Below are positions 16,774-25,640 of a DNA stretch of 33,655 nucleotides, one piece after another. The first letter of the stretch is position 1, and each line of letters starts with the position of its first letter. Origin of the DNA: Lachnospiraceae bacterium (GTDB lineage Bacteria; Bacillota; Clostridia; Lachnospirales; Lachnospiraceae); contig JAGAKD010000204.1 of the NCBI GenBank assembly GCA_017625815.1, positions 1 through 33,655 of the forward strand, read 5' to 3'. Both the position numbers and the translations under genes were made by a program. Below the pieces are notes generated by a model, which saw nothing but the letters and a program-made list of their open reading frames with translations, was not told where the DNA came from and did not search any database.

Positions 16774-16791
16774 ACGACTTCTCCTTTACCC

Positions 16792-18387
16792 CTAATTTTT
16801 GCGGAAATCCATAAGCTCCAATCCTTCATTGTGTTCAAGAATAATTCTAATAGACCACTCATTTGCAAAAAGTAGCAATGGGTTATCTTTCATATCCTTA
16901 ACTTTCTTGCAGTCACTTATTCTAGTCAACTTATTCAAATCTGTTGTTGGATCCTTAACCCATCTAATATAGTTATATGGAAGTGGTTCAAGTCTAACTT
17001 CGCAACCATATTCATTTTCCAAACGATACTTCAGAACATCAAACTGAAGCACACCAACAACACCAACTATTATCTCAGACATACCTAGCATATAATCCTG
17101 GAATATCTGTATAGCACCTTCCTGGGCAATCTGAGTTACACCCTTCATAAACTGTTTTTTCTTCATGGAATCAAGAGGCACTAATCTGCAAAAATGCTCA
17201 GGAGCAAATGTAGGAATACCTTCATATTCAAATTTTTTGCCTGGCTGACAAATAGTATCACCAATAGAGAAAATACCTGGATCAAATATACCGATAACAT
17301 CTCCTGCATAGGCCTCATCTATAACCTTTCTATCCTGAGCCATAATCTGTTGTGGCTGAGATAGCTTCATCTTACGACCACTTTGCACGTGATATACGTC
17401 CTTACTAGCATCAAACTTACCGGAGCATATTCTCATAAATGCAATACGGTCATGATGTGCCTTATTCATATTTGCCTGTATCTTAAATACAAAGCCTGAG
17501 AATACATCCTCCTTAGGCTCTATAACACCCTCATTTGAAAGTCTAGGGAGTGGTGACTGAGTCATCTTAAGAAAATGCTCAAGGAAGGTCTGTACACCAA
17601 ATGTTGTAAGTGCTGAACCGAAAAATACAGGTGATAATTCACCCTTATCAACAAGCTCCTGATTAAATTCCTCACTAGCTCCATCTAAAAGCTCTATCTC
17701 TTCCATAAGCTGTGAATATAACTCTTCACCAACTTCTTCTTGTAACGCTTTATCATTTACATCGTAGTCACTCTCTGCGGCCCCCTTTGCACCACCTACA
17801 GAAACCGCCTTAAACATAGAAACCTGCTTAGTATCTCTATCATATACACCCTTAAATCTCTTACCAGAACCTATAGGCCAATTGATTGGGCAGGTTCTAA
17901 TTCCAAGTACTTTTTCAATCTCATCAAGAAGCTCAAAGGAGTCTCTTGCCTCTAAGTCCATCTTGTTAATAAACGTAAATATAGGAATATGTCTCATAAC
18001 ACAAACCTTAAAAAGCTTAATAGTCTGTGCCTCAACACCCTTTGAAGCATCAATAACCATAACCGCTGAGTCCGCAGCCATAAGTGTACGGTAGGTATCC
18101 TCAGAGAAATCCTGGTGTCCAGGTGTATCAAGAATATTAATACAATATCCATCATAATTAAACTGCATAACGGAAGAAGTGACAGAGATACCTCTATCCT
18201 TTTCAATTTGCATCCAGTCTGATACTGCATACTTTGAATTAGCTTTTCCCTTTACTGAACCCGCTGTATTTATAGCTCCACCATACAAAAGAAACTTCTC
18301 TGTAAGAGTTGTCTTACCTGCATCTGGGTGAGAAATAATGGCAAAGGTTCTTCTTCGTTCTATCTCGTTCTTTAACTGTTCTGACAT
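16792..18387 (-). CDS. prfC: Peptide chain release factor 3
   Basis: Ribosomal GTPase that recycles RF1/RF2 after termination. 531 residues: G1 SHPDAGKTTLTEK (about 18-30), switch I RGISVTSSVM, G3 DTPGHQDFSEDTYRTL, G4 NKMD, then the RF3-specific domain with EGAIQIFQDY and VGVVGVLQFDVLKYRL. Start: ATG 18387 lies five bases after GGAGG; a TTG at 18399 is part of the ribosome site region. First gene of a four-gene unit. RF3 is dispensable in many bacteria, and its pairing with a tubulin-like gene is notable. Confidence 0.96.
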   Translation of the reverse strand: MSEQLKNEIERRRTFAIISHPDAGKTTLTEKFLLYGGAINTAGSVKGKANSKYAVSDWMQIEKDRGISVTSSVMQFNYDGYCINILDTPGHQDFSEDTYRTLMAADSAVMVIDASKGVEAQTIKLFKVCVMRHIPIFTFINKMDLEARDSFELLDEIEKVLGIRTCPINWPIGSGKRFKGVYDRDTKQVSMFKAVSVGGAKGAAESDYDVNDKALQEEVGEELYSQLMEEIELLDGASEEFNQELVDKGELSPVFFGSALTTFGVQTFLEHFLKMTQSPLPRLSNEGVIEPKEDVFSGFVFKIQANMNKAHHDRIAFMRICSGKFDASKDVYHVQSGRKMKLSQPQQIMAQDRKVIDEAYAGDVIGIFDPGIFSIGDTICQPGKKFEYEGIPTFAPEHFCRLVPLDSMKKKQFMKGVTQIAQEGAIQIFQDYMLGMSEIIVGVVGVLQFDVLKYRLENEYGCEVRLEPLPYNYIRWVKDPTTDLNKLTRISDCKKVKDMKDNPLLLFANEWSIRIILEHNEGLELMDFRKN

Positions 18388-18459
18388 AATATCCTCCAAG
18401 CAAAAATATATTCAAGTGAAAAATCACATAATATCCCACATTTTAAACATACATAATAT

Positions 18460-18488
18460 ATTATACCTTTAAAACACAATTTTCTCAA
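18460..18488 (-). promoter_or_regulatory. Strong sigma-A promoter of the prfC operon
   Basis: Minus-strand TTGAGA (18488-18483), 17 bases, TATAAT (18465-18460). One of the best matches in the window. The leader to the prfC ATG is about 65 bases. Confidence 0.75.
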
Positions 18489-18611
18489 TAGTATAACCAA
18501 AAAAATAGTAAGTCCCCCCTGCGTCCATCTTTACAAAATCTAATTTTATATATATACTTTCAGTGTTTGGATAATATATTGAAACTAATATACATATGGA
18601 GAAATAAACTA

Positions 18612-19373
18612 ATGACACTTACCCTAGGAACATTTTTATTTGTATGTCCACTACTCTTTTTGGCTGGACTTGTTGACGCAATTGGCGGTGGAGGTGGACT
18701 AATATCACTCCCTGCCTATCTTATAGCTGGAGTTCCAGTTCATCAGGCAATAGCAACTAATAAGCTATCTTCCACTTGTGGTACCACTCTTGCCACAATA
18801 AGATTTATAAAAAACAAATTAATCAATTTTAAACTGGCTATACCATCAATAATTAGCGCAATCATCGGGTCATCTATTGGAGCTAAGCTATCCTTATTGA
18901 TGGATGAAAAGCTTATGGAATATGTGCTTTTTGCTATACTGCCTGTTGCCGCCTTTATTGTTCTAAACAAAAAAATATTTAAGGATAACCCAGATAATGA
19001 ACTTATCCTCAATAAAAAAACTTATATTACTGCCATTGTTGCAGCGCTAATAATAGGTATGTATGACGGCTTTTACGGTCCCGGGACTGGCACTTTTCTA
19101 ATTATTGCATTTACTGTTTTTGCAGGAATGAGTGTGGGTTGCGCAAATGCACAAGCAAAAATAATTAATCTTACTACCAATATTACTTCCCTTATCATAT
19201 TTATTATAAATGGTCAGGTAATATTTACGCTGGGTATAGCTGCTGCAATAAGCAATATGATTGGCGGATACATAGGTGCAGGTCTTGTAATGAAAAAAGG
19301 AAGTTCTATAGTTAAGCCAACTATTATATTTGTGCTTTTTCTGTTACTACTAAAGATACTTGGAGTATATTAA
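18612..19373 (+). CDS. TauE/SafE (DUF81) family permease
   Basis: Inner-membrane permease of 253 residues with about eight predicted helices in two related halves. First-half signature GLVDAIGGGGGLISLP (residues about 19-34) followed by GVPVHQAIATNKLS; the second half has the matching GMYDGFYGPGTGTFLI and GCANAQAKIINL. Members export or import sulfur-containing organic anions such as sulfite or sulfoacetate; the substrate here is unknown. ATG 18612 follows GGAG at ten bases; a TTG at 18567 would add 15 residues that do not look like part of the family. Stands alone on the plus strand. Confidence 0.9.
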   Translation: MTLTLGTFLFVCPLLFLAGLVDAIGGGGGLISLPAYLIAGVPVHQAIATNKLSSTCGTTLATIRFIKNKLINFKLAIPSIISAIIGSSIGAKLSLLMDEKLMEYVLFAILPVAAFIVLNKKIFKDNPDNELILNKKTYITAIVAALIIGMYDGFYGPGTGTFLIIAFTVFAGMSVGCANAQAKIINLTTNITSLIIFIINGQVIFTLGIAAAISNMIGGYIGAGLVMKKGSSIVKPTIIFVLFLLLLKILGVY

Positions 19374-19386
19374 CTAATATATATTA

Positions 19387-19440
19387 TAAAAAATAAGTAG
19401 ATATATTGGTAAACAGTTTACAATATATCTACTTATTTTT
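19387..19440. terminator. Long bidirectional terminator hairpin
   Basis: Near-perfect inverted repeat of about 25 bp per arm with a single bulged base: AAATAAGTAGATATATTG and GTAAAC pair with GTTTAC and AATATATCTACTTATTT around a one-base turn. T-runs on both strands. It separates the converging TauE permease and symporter genes. Confidence 0.85.
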
Positions 19441-19466
19441 ATATAATATTTATTATCTAGTGCTAA

Positions 19467-20759
19467 TTATGCTTCGTTAAATATCTCTTTATCTAGAGCA
19501 CCTTCCTGATGAGAAACAATCGTTGTACAAACTGCATCACCAGTAATATTAACTGCTGTTCTAATCATATCAAGAATTCTATCAATACCCATAATAAGAG
19601 CAATACCCTCTGTTGGAAGACCAACTGAATTAAGCACCATAGCAAGTGTTATGAGACCAACACTAGGAACACCTGCTGTACCTATAGATGCAAGAGTTGC
19701 AGTGAGAACAACTGTTGCTAGGTTGCCTATTGTAAGATCAATACCGTATGCTTGAGCAATAAATATTACAGCTACACCCTGCATGATAGACGTACCGTCC
19801 ATATTAATAGTTGCTCCAAGTGGTATGGTGAACGAGGATATCTGCTTAGACACACCCATTTTTTTATTCAAAGTATCTATAGACATTGGTATGGTAGCAT
19901 TAGATGTTGCTGTTGAAAATGCAAATCCCATAACCGGCAAGAACTTCTTGATAAATTTAAGTGGATTAAGTCTCGTAAATACAAACAATAATACCTGATA
20001 TACAACAAAGCACTGAATAACAAGGGCCAGTACAACACTTCCCATATACTTAAGCATTGGCTGGAATGCAGAAAAACCAAGGTTTGCAAAGGTTCTTGCT
20101 ATAAGACAAAATACACCGATAGGAGCAACCTTCATAATGGCCATAGTCATTTCCATCATAACATCATTAAACTGACTGAAAAAGGATGCAACAACGTCTG
20201 CTTTGTTACCAAGCTTTGCAAGCATAATACCCACAAATAGCGCAAAAAGTATAATAGGTAGCATATCTCCATTTGCCATAGCTCCGATAGGATTCTTAGG
20301 AATAATGTTAAGCAAAGTCTCAACCATATCTGTATCTTCTGCTGTGGTTGTAACCTCCGCTTTTTCTATTGAATCCATATCAAGACCTATGCCTGGGTCA
20401 ATTATATTGGCTATAGAAAGAGCAATGACAACTGCAAGAGCTGTTGTAAATATATAAAAACATATTGTTTTTACACCGACCTTTCCCAAGGTCTTTGTAT
20501 CACCTATTGCCATACTGCCACACACAAGGGAACAGAAAACAAGTGGTACAACAAGCATCTGCATAAGACGTATAAAGCCCTGTCCTATAACATAGAATAC
20601 ACCCTCAATAAGTACATCATTTTTAAAGCTACTATCTGGCACAGCGTAATGTATAGCTACACCAGCTAAAGCACCTACCAAAAGTGCTATAAATATCTTT
20701 GTAGAAAGTCCTAAGCCTTTCTTTTCCTTTTTATCTGTATTTATCTTCTTATCTGACAT
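19467..20759 (-). CDS. Dicarboxylate/amino acid:cation symporter (DAACS family)
   Basis: Membrane symporter of 430 residues related to GltP/GltT/DctA, importing glutamate, aspartate or C4-dicarboxylates with protons or sodium. Family marks: FSTATSNATIPMS (the serine-rich hairpin HP1), TINMDGTSIMQG (helix 7 NMDGT), GVPSVGLITLAMVLNSVGLP (HP2) and the helix 8 stretch IDRILDMIRTAVNITGD (substrate Arg/Asp region). An insertion around 130-150 is acidic. The start ATG 20759 directly abuts the stop of the preceding reductase with no gap and GGGAGG lies inside that gene, so translation is coupled. Last gene of its operon. Confidence 0.93.
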   Translation of the reverse strand: MSDKKINTDKKEKKGLGLSTKIFIALLVGALAGVAIHYAVPDSSFKNDVLIEGVFYVIGQGFIRLMQMLVVPLVFCSLVCGSMAIGDTKTLGKVGVKTICFYIFTTALAVVIALSIANIIDPGIGLDMDSIEKAEVTTTAEDTDMVETLLNIIPKNPIGAMANGDMLPIILFALFVGIMLAKLGNKADVVASFFSQFNDVMMEMTMAIMKVAPIGVFCLIARTFANLGFSAFQPMLKYMGSVVLALVIQCFVVYQVLLFVFTRLNPLKFIKKFLPVMGFAFSTATSNATIPMSIDTLNKKMGVSKQISSFTIPLGATINMDGTSIMQGVAVIFIAQAYGIDLTIGNLATVVLTATLASIGTAGVPSVGLITLAMVLNSVGLPTEGIALIMGIDRILDMIRTAVNITGDAVCTTIVSHQEGALDKEIFNEA

Positions 20760-21605
20760 TTACTCAAGACCTCCCGTTTCCTCTAAATATTCCTTTAGAG
20801 CGCCCCTCCACTCTGCTGGTTCTTCAATTCCAGAAAGTCTTAGCATCATATTGTCAAGAACACAATATTCTGGACGTGATGTATCACTAGATAAAACAGG
20901 ATGAACCTCAAGCTTGCCTGAATTGCCAGTGTATTCAAGAATAGCCTTTGCAAATTCATATCTGCTACAGCTTCCCTTACATACTGCATGATATAATCCA
21001 TATTCATCATTATCAATAAAGTATTTTACAACCTTAGCTAGCTCCTTGGCACTTGTTGGAACGCCATATCTGTTGTTAGGTACGTTTATAGACTTTTCTA
21101 CACCAATTTTTCTAAGTACCTCATCAACAAAATCTCTACCTATGCCATAAATCCATGAGCTTCTAAGAATAACAAATTTCTTACAAAGCTGAGTTACAAA
21201 CTTCTCGCCTGCTTCCTTAGACTTGCCATATACAGTTCTAGGATGAGTCTTATCAAATTCATTGTATGGTTTTTCTGATTTTGCATCAAATACGTCATCT
21301 GTAGAGAGCTGTATTAGCTTTGCTCTAACAGACTCTGCAGCCATAGCAACATTTCTAACACCTATAGCATTAACCTTGTAAGCCATATCTACGTCTTTCT
21401 CACACTCATCAAGGTTAGTAAGACCAGCACAATTAATTACTACATCTGGTCTGTTAAAGTTAATATAATGATTAACCTTCTCTGAATCTGTTATATCCAC
21501 CTCATTAATATCTGTTGTAAGTATCTGATATTCAGTACTATCCAGAAGTTCACAAAGTGCACTGCCCACGTGTCCTTCCGCTCCTGTAATCCAAACTTTT
21601 AACAT
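20760..21605 (-). CDS. dTDP-4-dehydrorhamnose reductase-like (RmlD/RfbD)
   Basis: NAD(P)-dependent extended short-chain reductase of 281 residues, length as for RmlD. Cofactor loop TGAEGHVG (7-14), DITD (37-40), NCAGLTNLDECEKD (58-71), STDDVFD (101-107, the RmlD sugar site) and catalytic Tyr126/Lys130 in YGKSK. RmlD makes dTDP-L-rhamnose, but rmlA, rmlB and rmlC are absent here, so it could act on another nucleotide sugar. ATG 21605 follows AAAGGGGTTATATT. Cotranscribed with the EAL protein (21 bases upstream) and the symporter downstream. Confidence 0.8.
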   Translation of the reverse strand: MLKVWITGAEGHVGSALCELLDSTEYQILTTDINEVDITDSEKVNHYINFNRPDVVINCAGLTNLDECEKDVDMAYKVNAIGVRNVAMAAESVRAKLIQLSTDDVFDAKSEKPYNEFDKTHPRTVYGKSKEAGEKFVTQLCKKFVILRSSWIYGIGRDFVDEVLRKIGVEKSINVPNNRYGVPTSAKELAKVVKYFIDNDEYGLYHAVCKGSCSRYEFAKAILEYTGNSGKLEVHPVLSSDTSRPEYCVLDNMMLRLSGIEEPAEWRGALKEYLEETGGLE

Positions 21606-21626
21606 AATATAACCCCTTTCATCTTA

Positions 21627-23606
21627 TTAATTATACTTTTCCTCAAACTCTTCAACAGGCATTGGTTTTGCAAAATAATATCCCTGTATTAAATCACATT
21701 CCTGCTGGGTAAGGAAATCAACCTGTTCTCTGCTCTCAATACCTTCTGCAACAATCTTCATATCAAGCTTCTTAGCCAAATCTATAACCTCTGATACAAT
21801 AAGCATACCTCTATCTACAGAGTCTGCACCTCTAAAGAAATCCGCATCAATCTTTAAAACATCTATAGAAAGCTCTTTTAGTGAATTAAGTGACGAATAA
21901 CCCGCACCAAAATCATCCATAGAAACTATAAATCCATAATCTCTAAGTGCCTTAACTGTACGAATAAGCACTGGCTTATCATCAAAGAATGCACTTTCAG
22001 TAAGTTCAAGCTCTATTACATTATGTGGCACATTATACTTGTCCACAATTTTACAGATATGCTCCGCCAAATCCTCTCTCGTAAAATGTGCTCTAGACAC
22101 ATTTACAGAGATTGGAAATACATCTTTCCCCTCTTCTATCCACTTGGCCTGTTGCATAGCAACCTGTTCTAGCATATAATCATCAAGCTGTAGGATGAAA
22201 CCATTCTTCTCGAATATAGGAATAAATTTATTAGGAGGAATAAATCCTTCCTCTGGATGAATCCATCTAACTAAGGCCTCTGCACCTGCAAGGGATTCTT
22301 CCTTTGTACTATACTTAGGCTGTAAATAAAGCTTAAACTCCTTTTTTACCAGAGCCTTTTCCATCTCATTTTCAACCTTACGCTCCCAAAGCTGTTGCTT
22401 GTTCATCTCTATATCAAAGAACGCTATTTTATTGTCTGCATCTTCTCCTAACATATCTCTAGCTATAGCCGCATTATTGTATAAACTATTGACATCTCTG
22501 TCATTGTTATCAATAATGCACACTCCAGCACTAAAATACATCTTAATGTTAGGAAGAATATTATTTAAAGATTTCTCTATATCAATTATTCTTCGTTCTA
22601 GTTCTTCAATTGTATCGTATATAAGAAGTAATCCAAAATCTGCCTGCTCATTATGTGCCATAAATTCTTTTTTCTTGATATTCTTCTTAAGAGCTAAATA
22701 AAACTTCTCTATAAGCTCCTCGCCTTCTCGCACACCAAAGCAAGTACAAAAGCTGTTATATTTCTCCATACGAAGCTTAATCATAGCATAATTAAATCTT
22801 CCACGATTTCTCTTAAGTAATTTGCTACCTTTTCTTGTGAAATACAACCAGTTGTATCCACCTGTAACCATATCCGTATAAAGAAGCTTAGTAATTCTCT
22901 TTTGACTTCTAGCAATACCTATAATAGAACAAACATAGTATATTGCAAAAACTATTGTTAACAACAGCATCATAACAAGGATAAGATATACAATAATCAA
23001 ATCATTAGTAGTTATATATATATCACTTAACACTAATACCGTATAATCTTCATAGCTTATAACGTTCCATATCTTGGCACTAATTAGAGGTACATCTCTC
23101 TTATCATAATTTTCTGTAATACCCAAAAATGTGTTTTTGTCAAAAAGGATATTAATGAAACCCTCGGCAACATACATATATCCTTTTGATATCTTAAAGA
23201 GATTATTTTCATCTTCTTGTATAATTAATCCTAATTCATCTTCATATACACCATAATATTTTCCTACAGCGTTAATATCAGGAGTAATATCACAGTTTGA
23301 CCAAATAATCTCATTATTACTGTCACAAACAACCACTGAATCTATTATGTCGCTAATCTCTATAAAACCGTTTAATTCTTCCTCCGACACAGAATGTACA
23401 TCATGACTAAACATGTACTCCGTAACCTTATTAGATAATTTGTATGAATCATAGAGCTTTTTATCTATCAAGTCTGCAAAATACATTTCCAAAATAGCAA
23501 CAACAACAATTACCAATGCAAAAAGGATAAGACAGAGTCCTACCATAGATGGCCAAATACGCTTTTTCTTAAGTTTCTTAATTCGCTTTTCCTTTAAGTT
23601 ACTCAT
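21627..23606 (-). CDS. Membrane cyclic-di-GMP phosphodiesterase with inactive GGDEF domain
   Basis: 659 residues. A helix at about 20-43 and another at 203-226 flank an extracytoplasmic sensor region. A GGDEF-like domain (about 241-400) opens with DMVTGGYNWLYF but the active loop reads EQADF instead of GGDEF, so no cyclase activity is expected. The EAL domain (about 410-655) is intact: AEALVRW (442-448), ELTES, DDFGAGYSSL, KIDADFF and AEGIES, which hold the metal ligands and general base of phosphodiesterases. Likely hydrolyses c-di-GMP in response to an external signal. ATG 23606 follows GAGGGGGAAATAT; this lies on the stop of the methyltransferase gene. Confidence 0.9.
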   Translation of the reverse strand: MSNLKEKRIKKLKKKRIWPSMVGLCLILFALVIVVVAILEMYFADLIDKKLYDSYKLSNKVTEYMFSHDVHSVSEEELNGFIEISDIIDSVVVCDSNNEIIWSNCDITPDINAVGKYYGVYEDELGLIIQEDENNLFKISKGYMYVAEGFINILFDKNTFLGITENYDKRDVPLISAKIWNVISYEDYTVLVLSDIYITTNDLIIVYLILVMMLLLTIVFAIYYVCSIIGIARSQKRITKLLYTDMVTGGYNWLYFTRKGSKLLKRNRGRFNYAMIKLRMEKYNSFCTCFGVREGEELIEKFYLALKKNIKKKEFMAHNEQADFGLLLIYDTIEELERRIIDIEKSLNNILPNIKMYFSAGVCIIDNNDRDVNSLYNNAAIARDMLGEDADNKIAFFDIEMNKQQLWERKVENEMEKALVKKEFKLYLQPKYSTKEESLAGAEALVRWIHPEEGFIPPNKFIPIFEKNGFILQLDDYMLEQVAMQQAKWIEEGKDVFPISVNVSRAHFTREDLAEHICKIVDKYNVPHNVIELELTESAFFDDKPVLIRTVKALRDYGFIVSMDDFGAGYSSLNSLKELSIDVLKIDADFFRGADSVDRGMLIVSEVIDLAKKLDMKIVAEGIESREQVDFLTQQECDLIQGYYFAKPMPVEEFEEKYN

Positions 23607-23617
23607 ATATTTCCCCC

Positions 23618-24214
23618 TCAAACAACTTGAAATATAACTATTCTCTCCTTTGGATTGTCCCCCTCGAACAAATCCATACAATCAATATCATCAACAAACA
23701 TAAGATTATCTGCTGTCATCAAATATGATATATAATTGTCAGAAGGATAATAGAAAAACAATAATATTTCTCGCGGTTTTTCATAATATGACTCCACTAT
23801 CCTAGCAATAACCTTATTTAATATTTCTACTGAAAATGGATTAAAAAAATAGCATCTATCCACATATTCTGGCACTTGAAACTCCTCTGCGTTTCCTAGT
23901 GTAAATCCCACTCTCTTCTTAGAAACTGCAAGCTCCATATTATCAACTGCACTGTCATATATTCGCTCATCATACTCTATACCTATGGACTTACATTTGG
24001 TCTGATATGAGAGAAAAAAATCTACTCTTCCTTTACCGCAACCATAATCGAGTAAAGTATTCTTTTTTCCTATATATCCACTATTTGCAAGTCTCTCTAA
24101 TACAGAATAAGCTGTTGGCTCATAAGGATAATGATGCATATCTGCATTGGATGAGTCCCAGCCAGTTGTTCTAATTCTAAGTAAGTTGTCCCACTTCAAG
24201 TCTTTTTGTGTCAT
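23618..24214 (-). CDS. Class I SAM-dependent methyltransferase
   Basis: Soluble protein of 198 residues. Motif I LLDYGCGKGR (54-63), an acidic residue after the second strand (IGIEYDE) and a motif IV-like FFNPFS; YPYEPTAYSVLERL lies before the fold. This is a general small-molecule/protein methyltransferase pattern; the substrate is not identifiable. ATG 24214 follows GAGGCGACAC. It is 34 bases from the LUD gene and 11 from the EAL gene, so it belongs to a mixed operon. Confidence 0.8.
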   Translation of the reverse strand: MTQKDLKWDNLLRIRTTGWDSSNADMHHYPYEPTAYSVLERLANSGYIGKKNTLLDYGCGKGRVDFFLSYQTKCKSIGIEYDERIYDSAVDNMELAVSKKRVGFTLGNAEEFQVPEYVDRCYFFNPFSVEILNKVIARIVESYYEKPREILLFFYYPSDNYISYLMTADNLMFVDDIDCMDLFEGDNPKERIVIFQVV

Positions 24215-24248
24215 GTGTCGCCTCTTTGTATGTCATTATATAAAAATT

Positions 24249-24890
24249 CTAATATCCTAAATCCTCATTTACAAGAATAATATGGAATCTATCAGCATGT
24301 CTTGAATATCTAGTCACAAGGAATTCACAGCAAATAGTATCCCTGGACTTGCAATTGGCACAAGAACCTGTATGCTTACAAGGCGTATCTAATGGAAATC
24401 TCTGAGCATTGATAGGCGCTGCAATATTTCTAGCTCTAGAAAGGGCTGAATCAAAGTCCTTAGCAACCTTATTCATACCAACTACCATAAGTACCTTCTT
24501 AGGTCCATAGGCTATAGCTGCAACACGATTAGAATTGCCATCAATATTCACTAATATACCATCTTCTGTAATAGCATTACTACTACAGAGAAAATAATCC
24601 GAACCAAATATTTTAAGCTCTACTTCTCTTTTTTCTTTAGGAGTTGCACAAGTATCTCGGTTAAAGACTTGGTAATTCCCATTAATTACCGCATCTCTAA
24701 GGCCTATCTCACTAACTGACATAGAGCCGCCCCATCCAATACTTGAACCCTCTGGTATAAGCTCTAAGGCTTTTGCTAAAGCCTCCTCCTTAGTCTCAGC
24801 GTAATATCCAGACATATTACGAGACTCAAATCCCTTTATAACCTTTTCAGCAAGCATTCTATTTCTTGTAGTCATGTTGTTGTCATTCAT
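24249..24890 (-). CDS. LUD-domain protein (LutC/YkgG-like)
   Basis: 213 residues with the LUD fold: SSIGWGGSMSVSEIGLRDAV (49-68), LCSSNAITEDGILVNIDGNSN split over 101-121, and KKVLMVVGMNK (131-141). A C-terminal Cys cluster (C171, C177, C180, C187, C188) in CKHTGSCANC then CC could hold an iron-sulfur centre. LutC relatives act in lactate oxidation with LutA and LutB, but neither is here, so a stand-alone redox role is possible. ATG follows AAGGAGATTGATTAG. Confidence 0.85.
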   Translation of the reverse strand: MNDNNMTTRNRMLAEKVIKGFESRNMSGYYAETKEEALAKALELIPEGSSIGWGGSMSVSEIGLRDAVINGNYQVFNRDTCATPKEKREVELKIFGSDYFLCSSNAITEDGILVNIDGNSNRVAAIAYGPKKVLMVVGMNKVAKDFDSALSRARNIAAPINAQRFPLDTPCKHTGSCANCKSRDTICCEFLVTRYSRHADRFHIILVNEDLGY

Positions 24891-24951
24891 CTAATCAATC
24901 TCCTTTATGGTAATATTTTTGTCCATTACACACATATGTAAGAGTTATATA

Positions 24952-25455
24952 CTATTGAGTAATTTTTCTTGAGTATGTATATATTAAGCCATAAACTATA
25001 GCAAATGTGAAAACAACAGTTCCCACTAATGCCAATACACTAATGCCCTCTAATAATATACTTATAAATAAAAGATCTAACAATGCCATTAGTATGTATT
25101 CTATGGTCATCAACACTCTATACAAACCTAGACCTACTCCTTGAGGCTTAAATAACAGTCTTGCTATGGTTGCAATAAGTATAAGCAAAACTGCATATAT
25201 ACCAAAAGCAAGTGCAGCACCTAACAAAAAAATTCCGGCAAATGCCCCTAGTCCTAGCATAGAACCTTCTGCTATAAGTCCCCATCCTTCAACATCATCT
25301 ATCTCACCGTCTTCTCTTGCTTCATCTGCATCTGAGGATACCTCCTCACCATAGTCATCTATGGCGTCAAATGCCTTTTCCACAACAAAACATGATGCAA
25401 GCAAAACTATTGCAATAGACATAATAATAATATAAATTTTATTTACCTTCTTCAT
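24952..25455 (-). CDS. Hypothetical membrane protein
   Basis: 167 residues, no family recognised. A helix at about 7-25 may be a signal anchor, since an acidic stretch (about 30-55, DDYGEEVSSDADEAREDGE) follows; three more hydrophobic segments lie at about 62-98, 108-130 and 135-158. The protein ends YTYSRKITQ, a positive tail suggesting a cytoplasmic end. ATG 25455 follows AAGGAGAAGG. It has its own promoter and no terminator before the LUD gene 61 bases on, so it may lead the LUD-methyltransferase-EAL operon. Confidence 0.65.
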   Translation of the reverse strand: MKKVNKIYIIIMSIAIVLLASCFVVEKAFDAIDDYGEEVSSDADEAREDGEIDDVEGWGLIAEGSMLGLGAFAGIFLLGAALAFGIYAVLLILIATIARLLFKPQGVGLGLYRVLMTIEYILMALLDLLFISILLEGISVLALVGTVVFTFAIVYGLIYTYSRKITQ

Positions 25456-25517
25456 AAATAACCTTCTCCTTGTAAAACATATAATTATATATAATAACCT
25501 CTTTGCATATGATATAT

Positions 25518-25546
25518 ATTATAACAGAATAACAAAGGCTGGACAA
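25518..25546 (-). promoter_or_regulatory. Sigma-A promoter of the membrane protein/LUD unit
   Basis: Minus-strand TTGTCC (25546-25541), 17 bases, TATAAT (25523-25518). Leader of about 55 bases to the ATG at 25455. Confidence 0.6.
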
Positions 25547-25591
25547 CAAATAAAAAGACCTTATATGGATATTACGCCGTGAATTAGTCAT

Positions 25592-25623
25592 AAAAAAGGA
25601 CATCTGAACGAATTCAAATGTCC
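25592..25623 (-). terminator. Terminator of the secreted PepSY-like gene
   Basis: Stem GGACAT/ATGTCC with inner TGAA/TTCA and loop CGAA, followed by six T on the minus strand, 17 bases after the stop codon. Confidence 0.85.
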
Positions 25624-25640
25624 TATACATTATAAGTCTC

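Noticed and set aside
18489..18611. Promoter of the TauE permease
   Set aside because: A GATAAT at 18570 is present but no acceptable -35 at the right distance, so I did not call it.
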